Shown here: positions 27,660 through 37,521 of the stretch, one piece after another
Layout of the letters: every line of letters begins with the position of its first letter
Numbering within the stretch: position 1 is the stretch's first letter
NCBI GenBank assembly: GCA_016212925.1
Contig: JACRDF010000014.1
Location: 1 to 64,000, forward strand
Origin: Desulfomonile tiedjei
GTDB lineage: Bacteria; Desulfobacterota; Desulfomonilia; Desulfomonilales; Desulfomonilaceae
Direction of reading: 5' to 3'
DNA: 64,000 bases
Program-made: the position numbers and the translations under genes
Notes under the pieces: model-generated
What the model was told of the DNA's origin: nothing
The model's input: only the letters and a program-made list of their open reading frames with translations
Database searches by the model: none

Positions 27660-27941
27660 TTCGAACCTTCCTTCCCTGACTCAACAACCGGCATCAGCGG
27701 ACCAGCCACGGCTACGGGCCATGAATTACTGAGTAAAAAATTCAGGGCCTGATATCACGCAACCAATTTTAAAGTACACGGGGGTTATCGCCACGATACC
27801 GGTGTTTGCTGTATACTGGTTGCGTACTCGTGTGAGTTCGGCAAGCGAGCTTACCGGGTAGACTTTTTACCGCGGGCAATTCGCCCCCATAACCGCTGTG
27901 AACAAAGGCATTAGCACAAATGTCCGCGGGAGGGAGATTGC

Positions 27942-28664
27942 ATGGCCAAGCGCAAGATAACAGGACGGGACGTTCTGAAAGACATTAAGGCCGGGATGGA
28001 CGATCCGGCCCTGATGGATAAGTACAAGCTCTCTTCTCAGGGACTGCAAAGCGTCTTTAGCAAACTCGTCAATGCAGGGGTGCTGACCGAAGCTGAATTG
28101 GACTCCAGGGTCCCCATTTCTGAACGGACTGTAGATCTGGGTCTGTATATTTGCCCCGCGTGCGGAAACATTCAGGCCAGGGAATTTACCGAGTGCTCCC
28201 GATGCGGTTTTGTCTCTCCCGCCTATATCAAGCAACAAAAGGAGAAAGAGGCCCAAGAGAAGGCAAGAAAGCAGCCTCCTGGCAGAAAACTGTTTTCCCG
28301 GGCACGGAGCAAGGAACGTGCACAGCCGGGGTCCGCTCTCCCCGAGGAACAAGATAGTCACAATCTCGAACAAAAAACGGTCGGGCCTCGATCGAATTTG
28401 GCTCGCATTATCCGTTACTGCAACGGGCTGGCTGTTGCAGCCCTGGCGGTTTATTTCCTTGTAATAGTGGGACTGTTCGCCATCATACAAACCTCACCGG
28501 CAGCGGAGTTATTTACGGCGGTTCAATTGCTCCTCGCAGCGCTGGTACTTGGGCTGCCCGCATTGATCATGGCATTGATCGTTTTCCTGGCAATGAGAGC
28601 TTTGACCGAGTCGATAAGGGTGTTTGTCGGCATGGCCGACCAGATTTCGGGGGCTCAGCAGTAA
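27942..28664 (+). CDS. Zinc-ribbon membrane protein sharing its head with the propeller protein
   Basis: Residues 1-95 are homologous to the head of the preceding protein: GMDDPALMDKYKLSSQGLQS versus GLSDFALMQKYGVSAKGLQS, and the zinc-ribbon cysteines fall at the same positions 71, 74, 85 and 88. A charged Lys/Arg/Glu linker (about 97-165) leads to two hydrophobic helices near 170-225 (VAALAVYFLVIVGLFAII and LLLAALVLGLPALIMALIVFLA). So the shared head is anchored to the inner membrane here and joined to a propeller in the neighbour. ATG 27942 with GGGAGGG upstream. Function unknown; the head looks like a small helix-turn-helix or adaptor domain. Confidence 0.75.
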   Translation: MAKRKITGRDVLKDIKAGMDDPALMDKYKLSSQGLQSVFSKLVNAGVLTEAELDSRVPISERTVDLGLYICPACGNIQAREFTECSRCGFVSPAYIKQQKEKEAQEKARKQPPGRKLFSRARSKERAQPGSALPEEQDSHNLEQKTVGPRSNLARIIRYCNGLAVAALAVYFLVIVGLFAIIQTSPAAELFTAVQLLLAALVLGLPALIMALIVFLAMRALTESIRVFVGMADQISGAQQ

Positions 28665-28788
28665 TAAATCGCCGTATGTAGCCTCATGCTCCGATTGCCA
28701 CACACAATGTCCGTTTGGTCGCGAAATAATCAGTCTGGTTTTCAAGCCGTATCGACTGGGCTTCCTTTGCCGGGGCGTCATAACGCCC

Positions 28789-28865
28789 GTCGTTCCCGCG
28801 AAAGCGGGAACCCAGGAAATCCCGCGTGCCGCGGGACTGGATTCCTGCTTCCGCAGGAATGACGG
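28789..28865. repeat. Palindromic repeat of the CGTTCCCGCGAAAGCGGGAA type
   Basis: Begins GTCGTTCCCGCGAAAGCGGG and ends CCGCAGGAATGACGG, with an internal CCCGCGTGCCGCGGG hairpin. This is a widespread intergenic palindrome in proteobacterial genomes. It occupies the middle of the 370-bp gap between 28665 and 29031, which holds nothing else recognisable. Confidence 0.75.
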
Positions 28866-29031
28866 CTCGGGGTGCCTGCAAATCGGACAAGAATTATGGC
28901 AACCGCTATAAGTAGGCCTGGAAGGTGGCACGCCAGCCAACTTGGAAAACCAGCAGGACCGGCACCTCCATTGTCCCGTGGTAACGGAATGCCTGTCAAC
29001 GCACAGCCAACCGGTAACTGGCCGAAGCGCC

Positions 29032-30093
29032 TTACTGAGTCCCCGTCTTCGGGTTGCGCTGGTAAAGATTCACCCAGCGATTGTGTTCCTGGAGGCTGCT
29101 GGAGAACTGGTGACTGCCGTCATTCTTGGCGACGAAATAGAGATAGTCCACGGCCTCAGGTTTGACTGCGGCGATCAAAGAAGCCTTGCCGGGACAGGCT
29201 ATAGGGCCCGGCGGCAATCCGTAATTCTGATATGTGTTGTAAGGGTGTTTCCTATTGAGATCTTCGCGTGTAATTTTGGCCCCCATTGCCTTGATGCCGT
29301 AAATTACCGTAGGGTCCGATTGCAGGCGAATTTTCTGGCGTAACCTGTTGTGAAAGACCGCAGAGACCAGCGCATGCTCCGATTCACGGGCCTCCTTTTC
29401 GATCAGCGACGCGAGAGTCACTACTTCGCCGGTGTTCCAACCCTGCTCCTCGGCAGTAGGCCTTACGTGCTTGTCGTAAACTTCGTAGAACCTTTGCACC
29501 ATCTTGCGAACTACAAGCCTTCCGTCAGTCTTTTCCGAAGGCCGCAGGAAATAGGTATCCGGGAACAGATAGCCCTCCAGAGATGTCCCATCCACCTTCA
29601 GTTCCTTTAGGAAGGCGGGGTCCTTGGCCCACGTAAGGAATTCCTGCCGTGATACTATCCCTGACTGCTCGAACACTTCGGCTATTTGATAAAGGTTGTA
29701 CCCTTCAGGAACCGTGAGCGAAAATATTATGGTCTTACCCGAAATCAATTGATCGAGCACTTCTCCGGCATCACTGCCCGTCTTGAGAGCGTAGTCTCCA
29801 GCCTTTATATTCCGCTGTTCCCCGCGGATCAGAGCAACGAGCCTGAAAACGAGCCTGTTCGAAATAACTCCCTTCTCTTGAAGGACGGTCCCGATTTGAG
29901 ATAGCGTGGCTCCCTTGGGGACCGTGACGATTACCTCCTGGCCCGCGGGCACCGACTCAGACACCGCTACCGGCGCAGCCTTCTCGAGAAGGGCCGGAAC
30001 ATGGCGATATACAAGGTAACCGGCCGTTCCCACCGCTACCAGAATCACCGAGATAAAAATGAATTTCACCACTGAAAGAATTGAAGATCTCAT
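29032..30093 (-). CDS. mltG: Endolytic murein transglycosylase MltG
   Basis: Inner-membrane-anchored lytic transglycosylase that cuts new glycan strands. One N-terminal membrane helix (about 8-28), a LysM-like region (VTVPKGATLSQIGTVLQEKGVI), and the YceG catalytic domain with LASLIEKEA, in which Glu232 is the expected catalytic residue; downstream family motifs include LQSDPTVIYG and YNTYQNYGLPPGPIACPG. 353 residues, normal. Start overlaps the ruvX stop as ATGA, the common ruvX-mltG pairing. Confidence 0.93.
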   Translation of the reverse strand: MRSSILSVVKFIFISVILVAVGTAGYLVYRHVPALLEKAAPVAVSESVPAGQEVIVTVPKGATLSQIGTVLQEKGVISNRLVFRLVALIRGEQRNIKAGDYALKTGSDAGEVLDQLISGKTIIFSLTVPEGYNLYQIAEVFEQSGIVSRQEFLTWAKDPAFLKELKVDGTSLEGYLFPDTYFLRPSEKTDGRLVVRKMVQRFYEVYDKHVRPTAEEQGWNTGEVVTLASLIEKEARESEHALVSAVFHNRLRQKIRLQSDPTVIYGIKAMGAKITREDLNRKHPYNTYQNYGLPPGPIACPGKASLIAAVKPEAVDYLYFVAKNDGSHQFSSSLQEHNRWVNLYQRNPKTGTQ

Positions 30094-30521
30094 GTCAAAG
30101 ACGAATCCTTGTGCCGTTGGCTGTCCAGATAGGTTTGGAGGATTATCACCGCTGCAAGCTTGTCAATGACCTTGCGGCGCTTTGCGCGGCTCATGTCGGC
30201 CTCCAGTAGGGTCCTTTCGGCTGCCACGGTCGAGAGCCGTTCATCCCATTCTCGGACAGGGATTTCTACTTCCCGGCCAATCCTTTCTATCAGGGACCTC
30301 ACTTTCTTGGCCTGAGGACCTTCGGTGCCATCCATATTGAACGGGACGCCCACCACGATTTCCAATGCTTGATACTGTCTTGCCAGTTTCACTATGTGAG
30401 CAACATCCGCTTCCGGACCTTTGGACACTAGGGTTTCTATTCCTTGAGCCGTAAACCCGAGTTCGTCGCTTACAGCTATTCCGATCCTCTTCGATCCGAT
30501 GTCTAGCCCTAAAATACGCAC
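30090..30521 (-). CDS. ruvX: Putative pre-16S rRNA nuclease / Holliday junction resolvase-like YqgF
   Basis: RNase H-fold protein of the YqgF/RuvX family. Motifs: RILGLDIGSKRIGIAVSDELG at the N-terminus with the metal-binding Asp, VVGVPFNMDGTEGPQA in the middle, and WDERLSTVAAERTL near the end. GTG 30521 is chosen because AAGGA lies ten bases before it and the protein then starts as the family usually does; a TTG eight codons upstream (30545) has no ribosome site. Coupled to mltG by a 4-base overlap. In E. coli the protein matures 16S rRNA 5' ends. Confidence 0.9.
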   Translation of the reverse strand: MRILGLDIGSKRIGIAVSDELGFTAQGIETLVSKGPEADVAHIVKLARQYQALEIVVGVPFNMDGTEGPQAKKVRSLIERIGREVEIPVREWDERLSTVAAERTLLEADMSRAKRRKVIDKLAAVIILQTYLDSQRHKDSSLT

Positions 30522-30789
30522 GTAATGTTGTTCCTTGCCATTCAAACGCCCTGCCGGCGGCAGGTTCGTTACGTTTAATTAATTCCGCGGTCACTGTCAA
30601 GGCTTTGGCCTTGGAGGCAGCAAGGAGAACGAGCGAATTTCCGCTTCGTCCCCTCACTTTTTCGGACAACGGATGCTTGAAGGCGTTCGACGCCCGTTGG
30701 CAACCCCCCATGCCGATTGCCCCGGCCGGCCTTTGCTATGGTCAGTCAATCAATTGCGGGTAATTAGAAATTTCTCTCCAAGCCGGACC

Positions 30790-31437
30790 TCATTCCGCCT
30801 GTGCCGGCTCCGCTGTTCCCTGTCCGCTATTGGAGTTGCTTTGTTTGGTTGCCTGGACAGCGCTCAAATTGGCGGCAACCTCCAGGATAAACTCTAAATC
30901 GCCCTGGTCCGCGAAAGGTATGCACCTGTCAGTATCGAACGGCAGCTGCAGATCTGTTAAATGCTGAGGCAACTTGGAGATTTTGGTCGCCTTTGCCAGG
31001 TGACCCGGCAGGCTCTCCAGCGCCTCTCTCGAAATGAGCACTACGTTTTCGTCGTCCGAAACCAGAGTGAGGCCGAGAGAAACCTGGCGCTTCCCCAGAC
31101 GCTCTTTGAGCCCCTTTTTTACGGACGGCGTGAGCGAACGCAAACGCGATCTGATTTCGCCCACATTGGTGAGGCCGTCCAACGCCTGACGTCTCTGTAC
31201 GTCCGTGCCCATCACAAGTGCCTCTTCGAAACAATCAAGAGCCTCATGAAGGTGCTTCCGGGAAAGATGGGCACGAGCCTCGATCAGCATGGTCCGTGCC
31301 TCGGTTTCGTCCAGCGTATCAGGGTCAAATACCTTCTCGTAGCATTCCAAAGCAGAGGCCACGTCCCCATGCTCCAGAAGGTTTCTCCCTTTCGCAACCC
31401 AAGAGGTTTCCGCGGTCTGCGTGTTTGTTTCGATCAT
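30790..31437 (-). CDS. TPR-containing hypothetical protein
   Basis: 215 residues, no signal peptide. The first 100 residues contain two TPR-like helical pairs (AKGRNLLEHGDVASALECYEKVF and HLSRKHLHEALDCFEEALVMG). The C-terminal half has no recognised domain and ends in a Gln/Ser/Glu-rich low-complexity tail. Same strand as ruvX-mltG but separated by about 270 bp. Possibly a cytosolic adaptor; nothing points to a partner. Confidence 0.65.
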   Translation of the reverse strand: MIETNTQTAETSWVAKGRNLLEHGDVASALECYEKVFDPDTLDETEARTMLIEARAHLSRKHLHEALDCFEEALVMGTDVQRRQALDGLTNVGEIRSRLRSLTPSVKKGLKERLGKRQVSLGLTLVSDDENVVLISREALESLPGHLAKATKISKLPQHLTDLQLPFDTDRCIPFADQGDLEFILEVAANLSAVQATKQSNSNSGQGTAEPAQAE

Positions 31438-31670
31438 CGATCACCTATCCGGACGGTTGAGGTTAAATATGGCGTCCCATTTCGTGATCCCGACCCCAGG
31501 ACGGCTGGAAGCCACGCTCGCAGGGTTCTGTCACATTTCTTGTGTAGAATTAGGCTTAGGTTTTAATACCTTCGCCTCATTTAATAATGTGATGCTTAAC
31601 ATATTTGACCCCGGTTTTCAATCGGTTTCATAAAAAAACCGTATCCATTAGTTTACCAGCGGCGAAAACC

Positions 31671-31760
31671 TGTCATTGCGAGCGCAGCGAAGCAATCTCA
31701 GCGCTCAAAGGCAGAGACTGCTTTCCCGCGGAACGCGGGATTTCACTCTTCGCAATGACA
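31671..31760. repeat. TGTCATTGCG-ended palindromic element, copy 1
   Basis: Perfect 10-bp terminal inverted repeats TGTCATTGCG/CGCAATGACA enclose 70 bp containing GAGCGCAGCGAAGCAATCTC and a CCCGCGGAACGCGGG hairpin. Related copies lie at 37425-37521, 41792-41874 and 48563-48651. The rest of the 31438-32113 gap holds nothing recognisable. Confidence 0.85.
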
Positions 31761-32113
31761 GAGAACGGCAAAATCCCCCGAGTAACTGAATGATTACAAA
31801 AAGCCTGTTCCCGTCGAACGCCATTTGCCCAAAACCGGGACTCTCCCCTAAACCTGTTGGAGTCCTCATTCTCAAAAAGAGTTTGCCGATTCACATGAGG
31901 TTTTTTTGCCTGGCGCCTTGTCCGCGCCGCGCCTGAAGCATTTTCTCGGTCTGGAAATCGCTGGAGCGTGAGTTGAGCTTCGAAATAAGGTAATATGGAT
32001 TCCGGGTTGAAGGCGGACCGGGAAGATGGTAGGAGTGCAACAGGCGTTTTGCCGGCCGATCTGAAACGCACCGTGCTCTGCCAGACGGCGGATTCGATCT
32101 TTTTGAGAATGAA

Positions 32114-33919
32114 ATGAGCATCAAGAGCTTATTAAAATACCTTCCTGTATTGTCCATAGTGCTGGTAGCAGGAACTCTTCTCGTCATCGTAATCCTGTTT
32201 ACGCTGCGGAATATAAGTTCCCAAAACGAGCACATGGAGGAATCCACGAGTCGTCAAGGCATTTCGGTCATACGAACCTTGGAGGCAGGAACGCGCACGG
32301 GATTCATGGAAGGAGACTGGGGTATAGAACACCTCCAGATGCTCATTGAGCAGGCTGCCAAGGACCCGGACGTGGAGTGGGTCGGCCTGATCAGCAGCGA
32401 CGGCGTCATCATAGCGCACAGCGAGCCGGCAAAAATCGGGCTTCGCCTGCTGATGGGCAAGGAAATGAATACCGTGAAGACGGTCATCCGAACGGAAGAG
32501 CCTCTTTCCTTTAAGCGTGAATTGCCGGACGGCCGTACCATTCTGGAGATTTGGAAGCCTTTTACTCCGTTTCCCGAGCAAATGGCCCAGTCGGAGATTG
32601 TGGCGCGTCACACTCGAATAGGAAAAGAACTCCTTGACGTCTTTGACCGCGAGCACAAACAGGTCCTGTTTCTAGGGCTGAAAATGGATCGATTCAGGGA
32701 GATCCGGCATCAGGACATTGTCTACGCGGTACTGATGGGCACGGTTATATTCGTCGTAGGATCTGCCAGCGTTTACTTCATTTTCGTGCTGCAAAACGCT
32801 TATCTGGTGCGCAGAACGCTGGACGAAATGCGGACCTACACCAGAAACGTGCTTGAGAGCATGGCCAACGGTCTGATAACCGTCGATCGCTCCTTGAGGG
32901 TGGCTACCTTCAATCCGAATGCTCTGGAAATACTGCGCAAACCAAAAGAAGATGTGGACGGGCGCCCCATTTCCGAGTTGTTGCCTCTTGAAGAGGAGAT
33001 CAAACGGGTACTGGCGGATTCAGAGTTGATCCTCGAAAAGGAGGTCAAGATCTCCAATGAAGGGAAAGGCAAGTTCCTGGCCCTGTCCGTCTCACCGTTG
33101 AAGGAACCGGAGTCTCACATCAGCCGCGGCGCAGTGGTGATAGTGCGCGACCTGACCATGATCAGAGAGCTGGAACAAAAGGTTATCGTAAGCGAGAAGT
33201 TCGCAGCCCTTGGTAGGCTGTCTGCGGGCGTGGCTCACGAGATACGCAACCCGCTGAATTCCATTCGCGGGTTTATACAATACTTTCAGAAGAAACTGGC
33301 ATTGAATGAAGAGGATTATCGTTACACGGACTTGATGCTTACCGAGGTTGACCGGCTCAACAGGGTTATTTCAAAGCTCCTGGCCTACTCGAAGCCGCGC
33401 GAGCCCAGATTGAGCATTCGATCCGCGGATGAAGTTCTCGACCATTGCATAAGGGTTGTGGAGCGGGAAGCAGCGGAAGCCGGCGTCGAAATCATAAGGG
33501 AGCCGGGCGGCGATGACACGCCGCTGGTTCTTATGGACACGGACCAGATGACACAGGTTTTCCTCAACATCCTGATCAACGCTATCGAAGCCACGCCGAG
33601 GAACGGCAAGGTTGTTGTCGGCTATCACACCGACGTACAGGATCGAGTCATGATACACGTGGCGGACACCGGGGAGGGCATTCCGAGAGAAAACCTGGAT
33701 AAACTCTTCGATCCCTTCTTCTCCACAAAGAAAAAAGGAACCGGTTTAGGACTCGCCATTGTCAAAAGTATAATCGAGGGACATGAGGGCGAGATAGAGG
33801 TGGAATCCGAACCCGGCAAGGGGACTCGCTTTACCGTGACGTTAAGAATCTATCAACCTCCCGGTGAAGAGTCGGCAGACAAACCACTTCCCAGGGTGGC
33901 GGCCGCCACTTCCGGCTGA
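32114..33919 (+). CDS. Membrane sensor histidine kinase (ZraS/NtrB-like)
   Basis: Two membrane helices (about 8-31 and 209-235) flank a periplasmic sensor of about 175 residues (VGLISSDGVIIAHSEPAKIG, Cache/PAS-like). A cytoplasmic PAS domain follows (NVLESMANGLITVDRSLRVATFN), then the His-box FAALGRLSAGVAHEIRNPLN and the HATPase domain (VFLNILINAIEAT, DTGEGIPRENLDKLFDPFFST, GTGLGLAIVKSI). 601 residues. The sigma-54 regulator 52 bases downstream is the obvious partner, as in ZraSR/HydHG. ZraS senses envelope stress and zinc; the actual signal here cannot be read from sequence. Confidence 0.92.
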   Translation: MSIKSLLKYLPVLSIVLVAGTLLVIVILFTLRNISSQNEHMEESTSRQGISVIRTLEAGTRTGFMEGDWGIEHLQMLIEQAAKDPDVEWVGLISSDGVIIAHSEPAKIGLRLLMGKEMNTVKTVIRTEEPLSFKRELPDGRTILEIWKPFTPFPEQMAQSEIVARHTRIGKELLDVFDREHKQVLFLGLKMDRFREIRHQDIVYAVLMGTVIFVVGSASVYFIFVLQNAYLVRRTLDEMRTYTRNVLESMANGLITVDRSLRVATFNPNALEILRKPKEDVDGRPISELLPLEEEIKRVLADSELILEKEVKISNEGKGKFLALSVSPLKEPESHISRGAVVIVRDLTMIRELEQKVIVSEKFAALGRLSAGVAHEIRNPLNSIRGFIQYFQKKLALNEEDYRYTDLMLTEVDRLNRVISKLLAYSKPREPRLSIRSADEVLDHCIRVVEREAAEAGVEIIREPGGDDTPLVLMDTDQMTQVFLNILINAIEATPRNGKVVVGYHTDVQDRVMIHVADTGEGIPRENLDKLFDPFFSTKKKGTGLGLAIVKSIIEGHEGEIEVESEPGKGTRFTVTLRIYQPPGEESADKPLPRVAAATSG

Positions 33920-33971
33920 ACTCGCTGCAATCACTCCTTCGATCAATAATATCCTTTGGACAGGAAGTTAA

Positions 33972-35372
33972 ATGAACGCTCCCAAGGCAAAAATTCTCGT
34001 CGTGGACGATGAACCTTCCCAACGAAAGATGCTTCACGCCAATCTTTCTCTTGACGGATACCAGGTGTTCGAGGCCGATGATGGAACCAGTGCCATTAGC
34101 AGGGTTTCCGAGGAATTCTTCGATCTTATACTTATGGACAACCGCATGTCCCAGATGGACGGCATAGATGCCCTCAAAGAGATCAAGAAAATCTCTCCCG
34201 GAATCCCGGTAATCATTATTACGGCTTACGCTTCGGTGGAGACAGCGGTCCAAGCCCTTCAAGCAGGCGCGCACGACTACTTGACCAAACCATTGGACAT
34301 CGACGAGTTGAGATTCAAGGTGCAACAGTCACTCGAATTCTGGCGACTGAAAGAAGACAACATACTGCAAAGAAGGCGGATCGAGAATCTGTTTGACGCA
34401 TCACGAATCGTGGGCCGCTCCCAAAAGATGAAAGATGTCCTCGAAACCGTCGCAATGGTGGCTCCGACCGAGGCATCCGTCCTGATCTTGGGGGAATCGG
34501 GCACCGGCAAGGAACTGATCGCGAATGCCTTGCATCAGGGATCGACCAGGGCCGATAAGAGGTTCATAAAGGTCAACTGTGCCGCGTTGCCGGAAACTCT
34601 CCTTGAAAGCGAACTTTTCGGCCATGAAAAGGGAGCGTTTACAGGGGCTATCGGGCGTCGACCCGGACGATTTGAACTTGCCGATGGTGGGACAATATTC
34701 CTGGACGAGATAGGCGAAATGAGCCTGTCCACCCAGGCCAAATTGCTGCGGGTGCTTCAGGAGAGGGAGTTCGAACCCCTCGGTTCGACCAAGACCGTAA
34801 AGGTTGACATACGGATAATAGCCGCATCCAACAAGATACTGGGCGAAGAGGTGAAGAGGGGAACTTTCCGCGAAGACCTGTTCTATAGGCTCAACGTGGT
34901 GCCGATTTTACTGCCGCCTCTGCGAGATAGAAAGGAAGACGTCCCTCTTTTGATCGAACATTTCCTGAGCATCTACAACGAAAAAAACGGCCGCATGCTT
35001 CACGGCTTTCATCCCAGGGCTTTGGACGCGCTGATGAGGTACGCTTGGCCCGGCAACATCAGAGAGTTGGAAAACGTCGTCGAAAGGGCCGTGATCCTCA
35101 CGCGTGACGACTATGTCCCTTTCTCGGAACTGCCCGAAGCTATTCGCGGAACCGACGGAGATCCACTGTCCGATCAGTTTCGCGAAGGCATCCGCCCGGG
35201 AATGACCATAAGAGAGATGGAAAAGGAATTGATTATCAAGACACTGGAAGACAACGATGGTAACCGAACTCGAACCTCGCGGGTGCTCGGAATAACCCGC
35301 CGGACGTTGCAACACAAGCTCAAGGAATATGGTCTTGACAAGCACGCGATGGATGCCTCCGGGGAGGAATAA
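33972..35372 (+). CDS. Sigma-54-dependent response regulator (ZraR/NtrC-like)
   Basis: Three domains: receiver ([11 protein letters not shown], phosphorylated Asp56 in LILMDNRMS, Lys in YLTKPLD), sigma-54 AAA+ ATPase (Walker [15 protein letters not shown] loop that contacts sigma-54, Walker [13 protein letters not shown], arginine fingers in the [11 protein letters not shown] region) and a Fis-type helix-turn-helix ([20 protein letters not shown]). All active-site elements are intact, so it should activate RpoN promoters when phosphorylated by the upstream kinase. 466 residues, normal. I found no clear -24/-12 promoter nearby that would reveal its target. Confidence 0.93.
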   Translation: MNAPKAKILVVDDEPSQRKMLHANLSLDGYQVFEADDGTSAISRVSEEFFDLILMDNRMSQMDGIDALKEIKKISPGIPVIIITAYASVETAVQALQAGAHDYLTKPLDIDELRFKVQQSLEFWRLKEDNILQRRRIENLFDASRIVGRSQKMKDVLETVAMVAPTEASVLILGESGTGKELIANALHQGSTRADKRFIKVNCAALPETLLESELFGHEKGAFTGAIGRRPGRFELADGGTIFLDEIGEMSLSTQAKLLRVLQEREFEPLGSTKTVKVDIRIIAASNKILGEEVKRGTFREDLFYRLNVVPILLPPLRDRKEDVPLLIEHFLSIYNEKNGRMLHGFHPRALDALMRYAWPGNIRELENVVERAVILTRDDYVPFSELPEAIRGTDGDPLSDQFREGIRPGMTIREMEKELIIKTLEDNDGNRTRTSRVLGITRRTLQHKLKEYGLDKHAMDASGEE

Positions 35373-35498
35373 TCCCGGAAGGGGACCGGCCAAACAGGCA
35401 TGGGAAGCTTGATCGGACGTGGCAGCCCTTGAATCAAACGCGGCGGTGTGCATTGTATTGATAACCTCGAATAATTGTTACAGCGGAGTAGGTGTATT

Positions 35499-35729
35499 AT
35501 GGCTCACCTATCAATAATCAAGACCGAACAGCACGCGAAAGCTTTGAATGCCCGGGACCGCTTTCTGAAGTCTCATCCCGGACTAAGACCCTTCCAGCGA
35601 AAAATAGATGAAAGACTCAAGAAAGCCGGATCCGATCACAATAGATTGGTAGTTATCCATAATTGGATGATGGATTCGTTTTTCGAATTGAATAGACAGC
35701 TTCACCGTCTAGCAGGCGAACAAGGCTGA
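35499..35729 (+). CDS. Small conserved-looking hypothetical protein, 76 residues
   Basis: ATG 35499 follows GGAGTAGGTG at a normal distance; an upstream start at 35475 has no ribosome site. The protein is basic and fully helical in appearance (LSIIKTEQHAKALNARDRF, LRPFQRKIDERLKKAG), with no Cys cluster, signal or membrane segment. It reminds me of short unnamed proteins common in Desulfobacterota, but I cannot name a family. Lies 126 bp after the sigma-54 regulator and may share its transcript. Confidence 0.65.
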   Translation: MAHLSIIKTEQHAKALNARDRFLKSHPGLRPFQRKIDERLKKAGSDHNRLVVIHNWMMDSFFELNRQLHRLAGEQG

Positions 35730-35861
35730 TCGGCTTTCGGACTCAAAATAGATCGCCATCTATTCTGCCAGGAAGCGGAACCCGCGGGCGTGTGTACGCA
35801 GTTGCGGAGCGTTTGATCTAGAAACTATTGGACGGGATCGTGGAAGTCTAAGGGACCCGAA

Positions 35862-36437
35862 ATGAGTAAGGGAAGGCTGGAAGCATTCAGCGATGCGGTG
35901 ATTGCCATCCTCATCACCATCATGGTGCTGGAATTGAAAGTGCCCATAGCGACCGATTGGGCAGCACTGATTCCACTTGTCCCTGTGTTTCTGAGCTATG
36001 TGTTGAGTTTCGCCTTTCTCGGCATCTACTGGAATAACCACCATCATCTCCTCCAGGCTATCAAGCATGTGGATGGTCGTGTACTGTGGGCCAATTTGCA
36101 TCTGCTCTTCTGGCTATCGCTCGTCCCCTTTGCCACCGGCTGGATGGGTGAGACTAAGTTTGCCGCCCGACCTGTCGCCCTGTACGGGGCGGTGTTGTTG
36201 TTGGCTGGAGTGGCTTACTATATCTTGACTCGCTCCCTCCTTTCTCTACATGGCCGGGATTCAGTGCTGGCAAGCGCCCTGGGTCGTGATTTCAAAGGCA
36301 AGGTATCGGTGGTGATTTACGCCGTGGCGATTCCACTGGCCTTTGTGAACTCCTGGTTGGCCTGTGCGCTATACGTACTGGTGGCGATCACGTGGTTGAT
36401 CCCCGACCGTCGGATTGAGAAGACGTTGGAACACTGA
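35862..36437 (+). CDS. TMEM175-type (DUF1211) potassium channel family protein
   Basis: Inner-membrane protein of 191 residues with about six hydrophobic segments. The N-terminal motif RLEAFSDAVIAILITIMVLEL carries the family's Arg-x3-Phe-Ser-Asp signature, and the family-typical WNNHHHLL follows segment two. Bacterial homologues form leak-like K+ channels. Stands alone with a ribosome site of moderate quality. The sequence is complete for a single six-helix unit, so a tetramer is expected. Confidence 0.85.
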   Translation: MSKGRLEAFSDAVIAILITIMVLELKVPIATDWAALIPLVPVFLSYVLSFAFLGIYWNNHHHLLQAIKHVDGRVLWANLHLLFWLSLVPFATGWMGETKFAARPVALYGAVLLLAGVAYYILTRSLLSLHGRDSVLASALGRDFKGKVSVVIYAVAIPLAFVNSWLACALYVLVAITWLIPDRRIEKTLEH

Positions 36438-36564
36438 GGGGCGTGACACATTGGGCTTTGACATTTGAATGGCAGGAAAAAAGCGTTATCCTTGTCAATC
36501 TTGGATCAAACGTCGGCGAGGCTGGTTGCCAAGCTCTCGGAAAAATTGAAAGAGGAAGGCAAAA

Positions 36565-37122
36565 ATGAATGACGTTGTGAAAATTCTGGGTTTCGCAGGA
36601 AGCTTGCGTAAGAGTTCCTTCAATAGATCTCTCATGCGAGCGGCTCAGGAACTTGTTCCAAAAGATGCCACACTCGAAGTTTTCGATCTCGACGGGATGC
36701 CCCTCTTTAATCAAGACTTGGAAGACCAACCCACGGAAAAGGTTAAAGAGTTCAAAGCGAGAATCAGGGCTGCCGACGCCATTCTCATCGCTACGCCGGA
36801 ATATAACTACTCGATCCCAGGGGTGCTGAAGAATGCCATAGACTGCGCCTCCCGTCCTTACGGAGACAATGCGTTCGAACATAAGCCGGTCGCCATCATG
36901 GGAGCCTCGATCGGTATGGCAGGAACTGTCAGAGCCCAGCACCACTTGCGGCAATCCTTTGTCTTTTTGACCTGTTTTGCGCTTAACCAGCCAGAGGTCA
37001 TGGTTCCCTTTGCACAGGATAAGATTGACAAAGACGGCAACGTAACTGATTTGAAAACGCGAGAGAAAATTAGGGAACTTTTGGAGAATCTGGTGGCCTG
37101 GACCCGCAGACTGAAAGGGTAG
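36565..37122 (+). CDS. NAD(P)H-dependent FMN/quinone reductase
   Basis: Flavodoxin-fold reductase of the NADPH-dependent FMN reductase family (ChrR/YieF-like). The FMN phosphate loop is GFAGSLRKSSFNRSL near the N-terminus and the family motif TPEYNYSIPGVLKNAIDCASR is at about 76-96; GASIGMAGTVRAQHHLR follows. 185 residues, cytosolic, AGGAAGG upstream of the ATG. Usual roles are two-electron reduction of quinones, chromate or flavins. No operon partner. Confidence 0.9.
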   Translation: MNDVVKILGFAGSLRKSSFNRSLMRAAQELVPKDATLEVFDLDGMPLFNQDLEDQPTEKVKEFKARIRAADAILIATPEYNYSIPGVLKNAIDCASRPYGDNAFEHKPVAIMGASIGMAGTVRAQHHLRQSFVFLTCFALNQPEVMVPFAQDKIDKDGNVTDLKTREKIRELLENLVAWTRRLKG

Positions 37123-37206
37123 CTCCAAAATCCAAACCACCTTGTAAATGACCGGCTTCAAACACATTGATACGGTTTCGCGTTTAAATAAGGGATTCGG
37201 GCCACC

Positions 37207-37308
37207 ACTGACCTGGTTCCCGGGTCAGCGGCACCCAATAATTTTAGTGTGGCCTTGGTGTTGGGTGCCGCGAACCTGTCTGCGCAGGTCCGTGCTCCCT
37301 TGCCGCCA
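37207..37308. repeat. GGTGCC(A)CGG-type palindromic repeat, copy 1
   Basis: CTGACCTGGTTCCCGGGTCA followed by GCGGCACCC, then the inverted GGGTGCCGCGAACCTG...CAGGTCCGTG. Related elements occur at 43315-43346 (fragment), 59711-59780 and 63256-63348. No coding capacity. Confidence 0.7.
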
Positions 37309-37424
37309 TGCTCTACGTTCGATTGCGATTATGACGGTCCGGAGAAAGCTTGAATTTCCCCACGTAAGCGGTTCCGTCGGTCCCGGTATTCCTTTAGCCG
37401 CGCTGAGGAATTGCCTGTTCTTGG

Positions 37425-37521
37425 GCATTGCGAGGCGTGATATTCCGGAGTCCGCGGGAAAGCCATCTCAGCGTTGAAATGCGAAAATTGCTTCCCGCTT
37501 CCCAGGGCGGGTCGCAATGAA
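37425..37521. repeat. TGTCATTGCG-type palindromic element, degenerate copy
   Basis: Ends GCATTGCGAG and TCGCAATGA in inverted orientation, with inner text (CCGCGGGAAAGC...GCTTCCCGC) like that of the 31671 and 48563 copies. It is diverged at its left terminus. The gap 37123-37729 carries only this and the preceding repeat. Confidence 0.65.

Noticed and set aside
27717-27749. Hairpin after the propeller gene as a terminator
   Set aside because: The arms GGCC and TGAATT/AATTCA pair, but there is an internal mismatch and no T-run follows.
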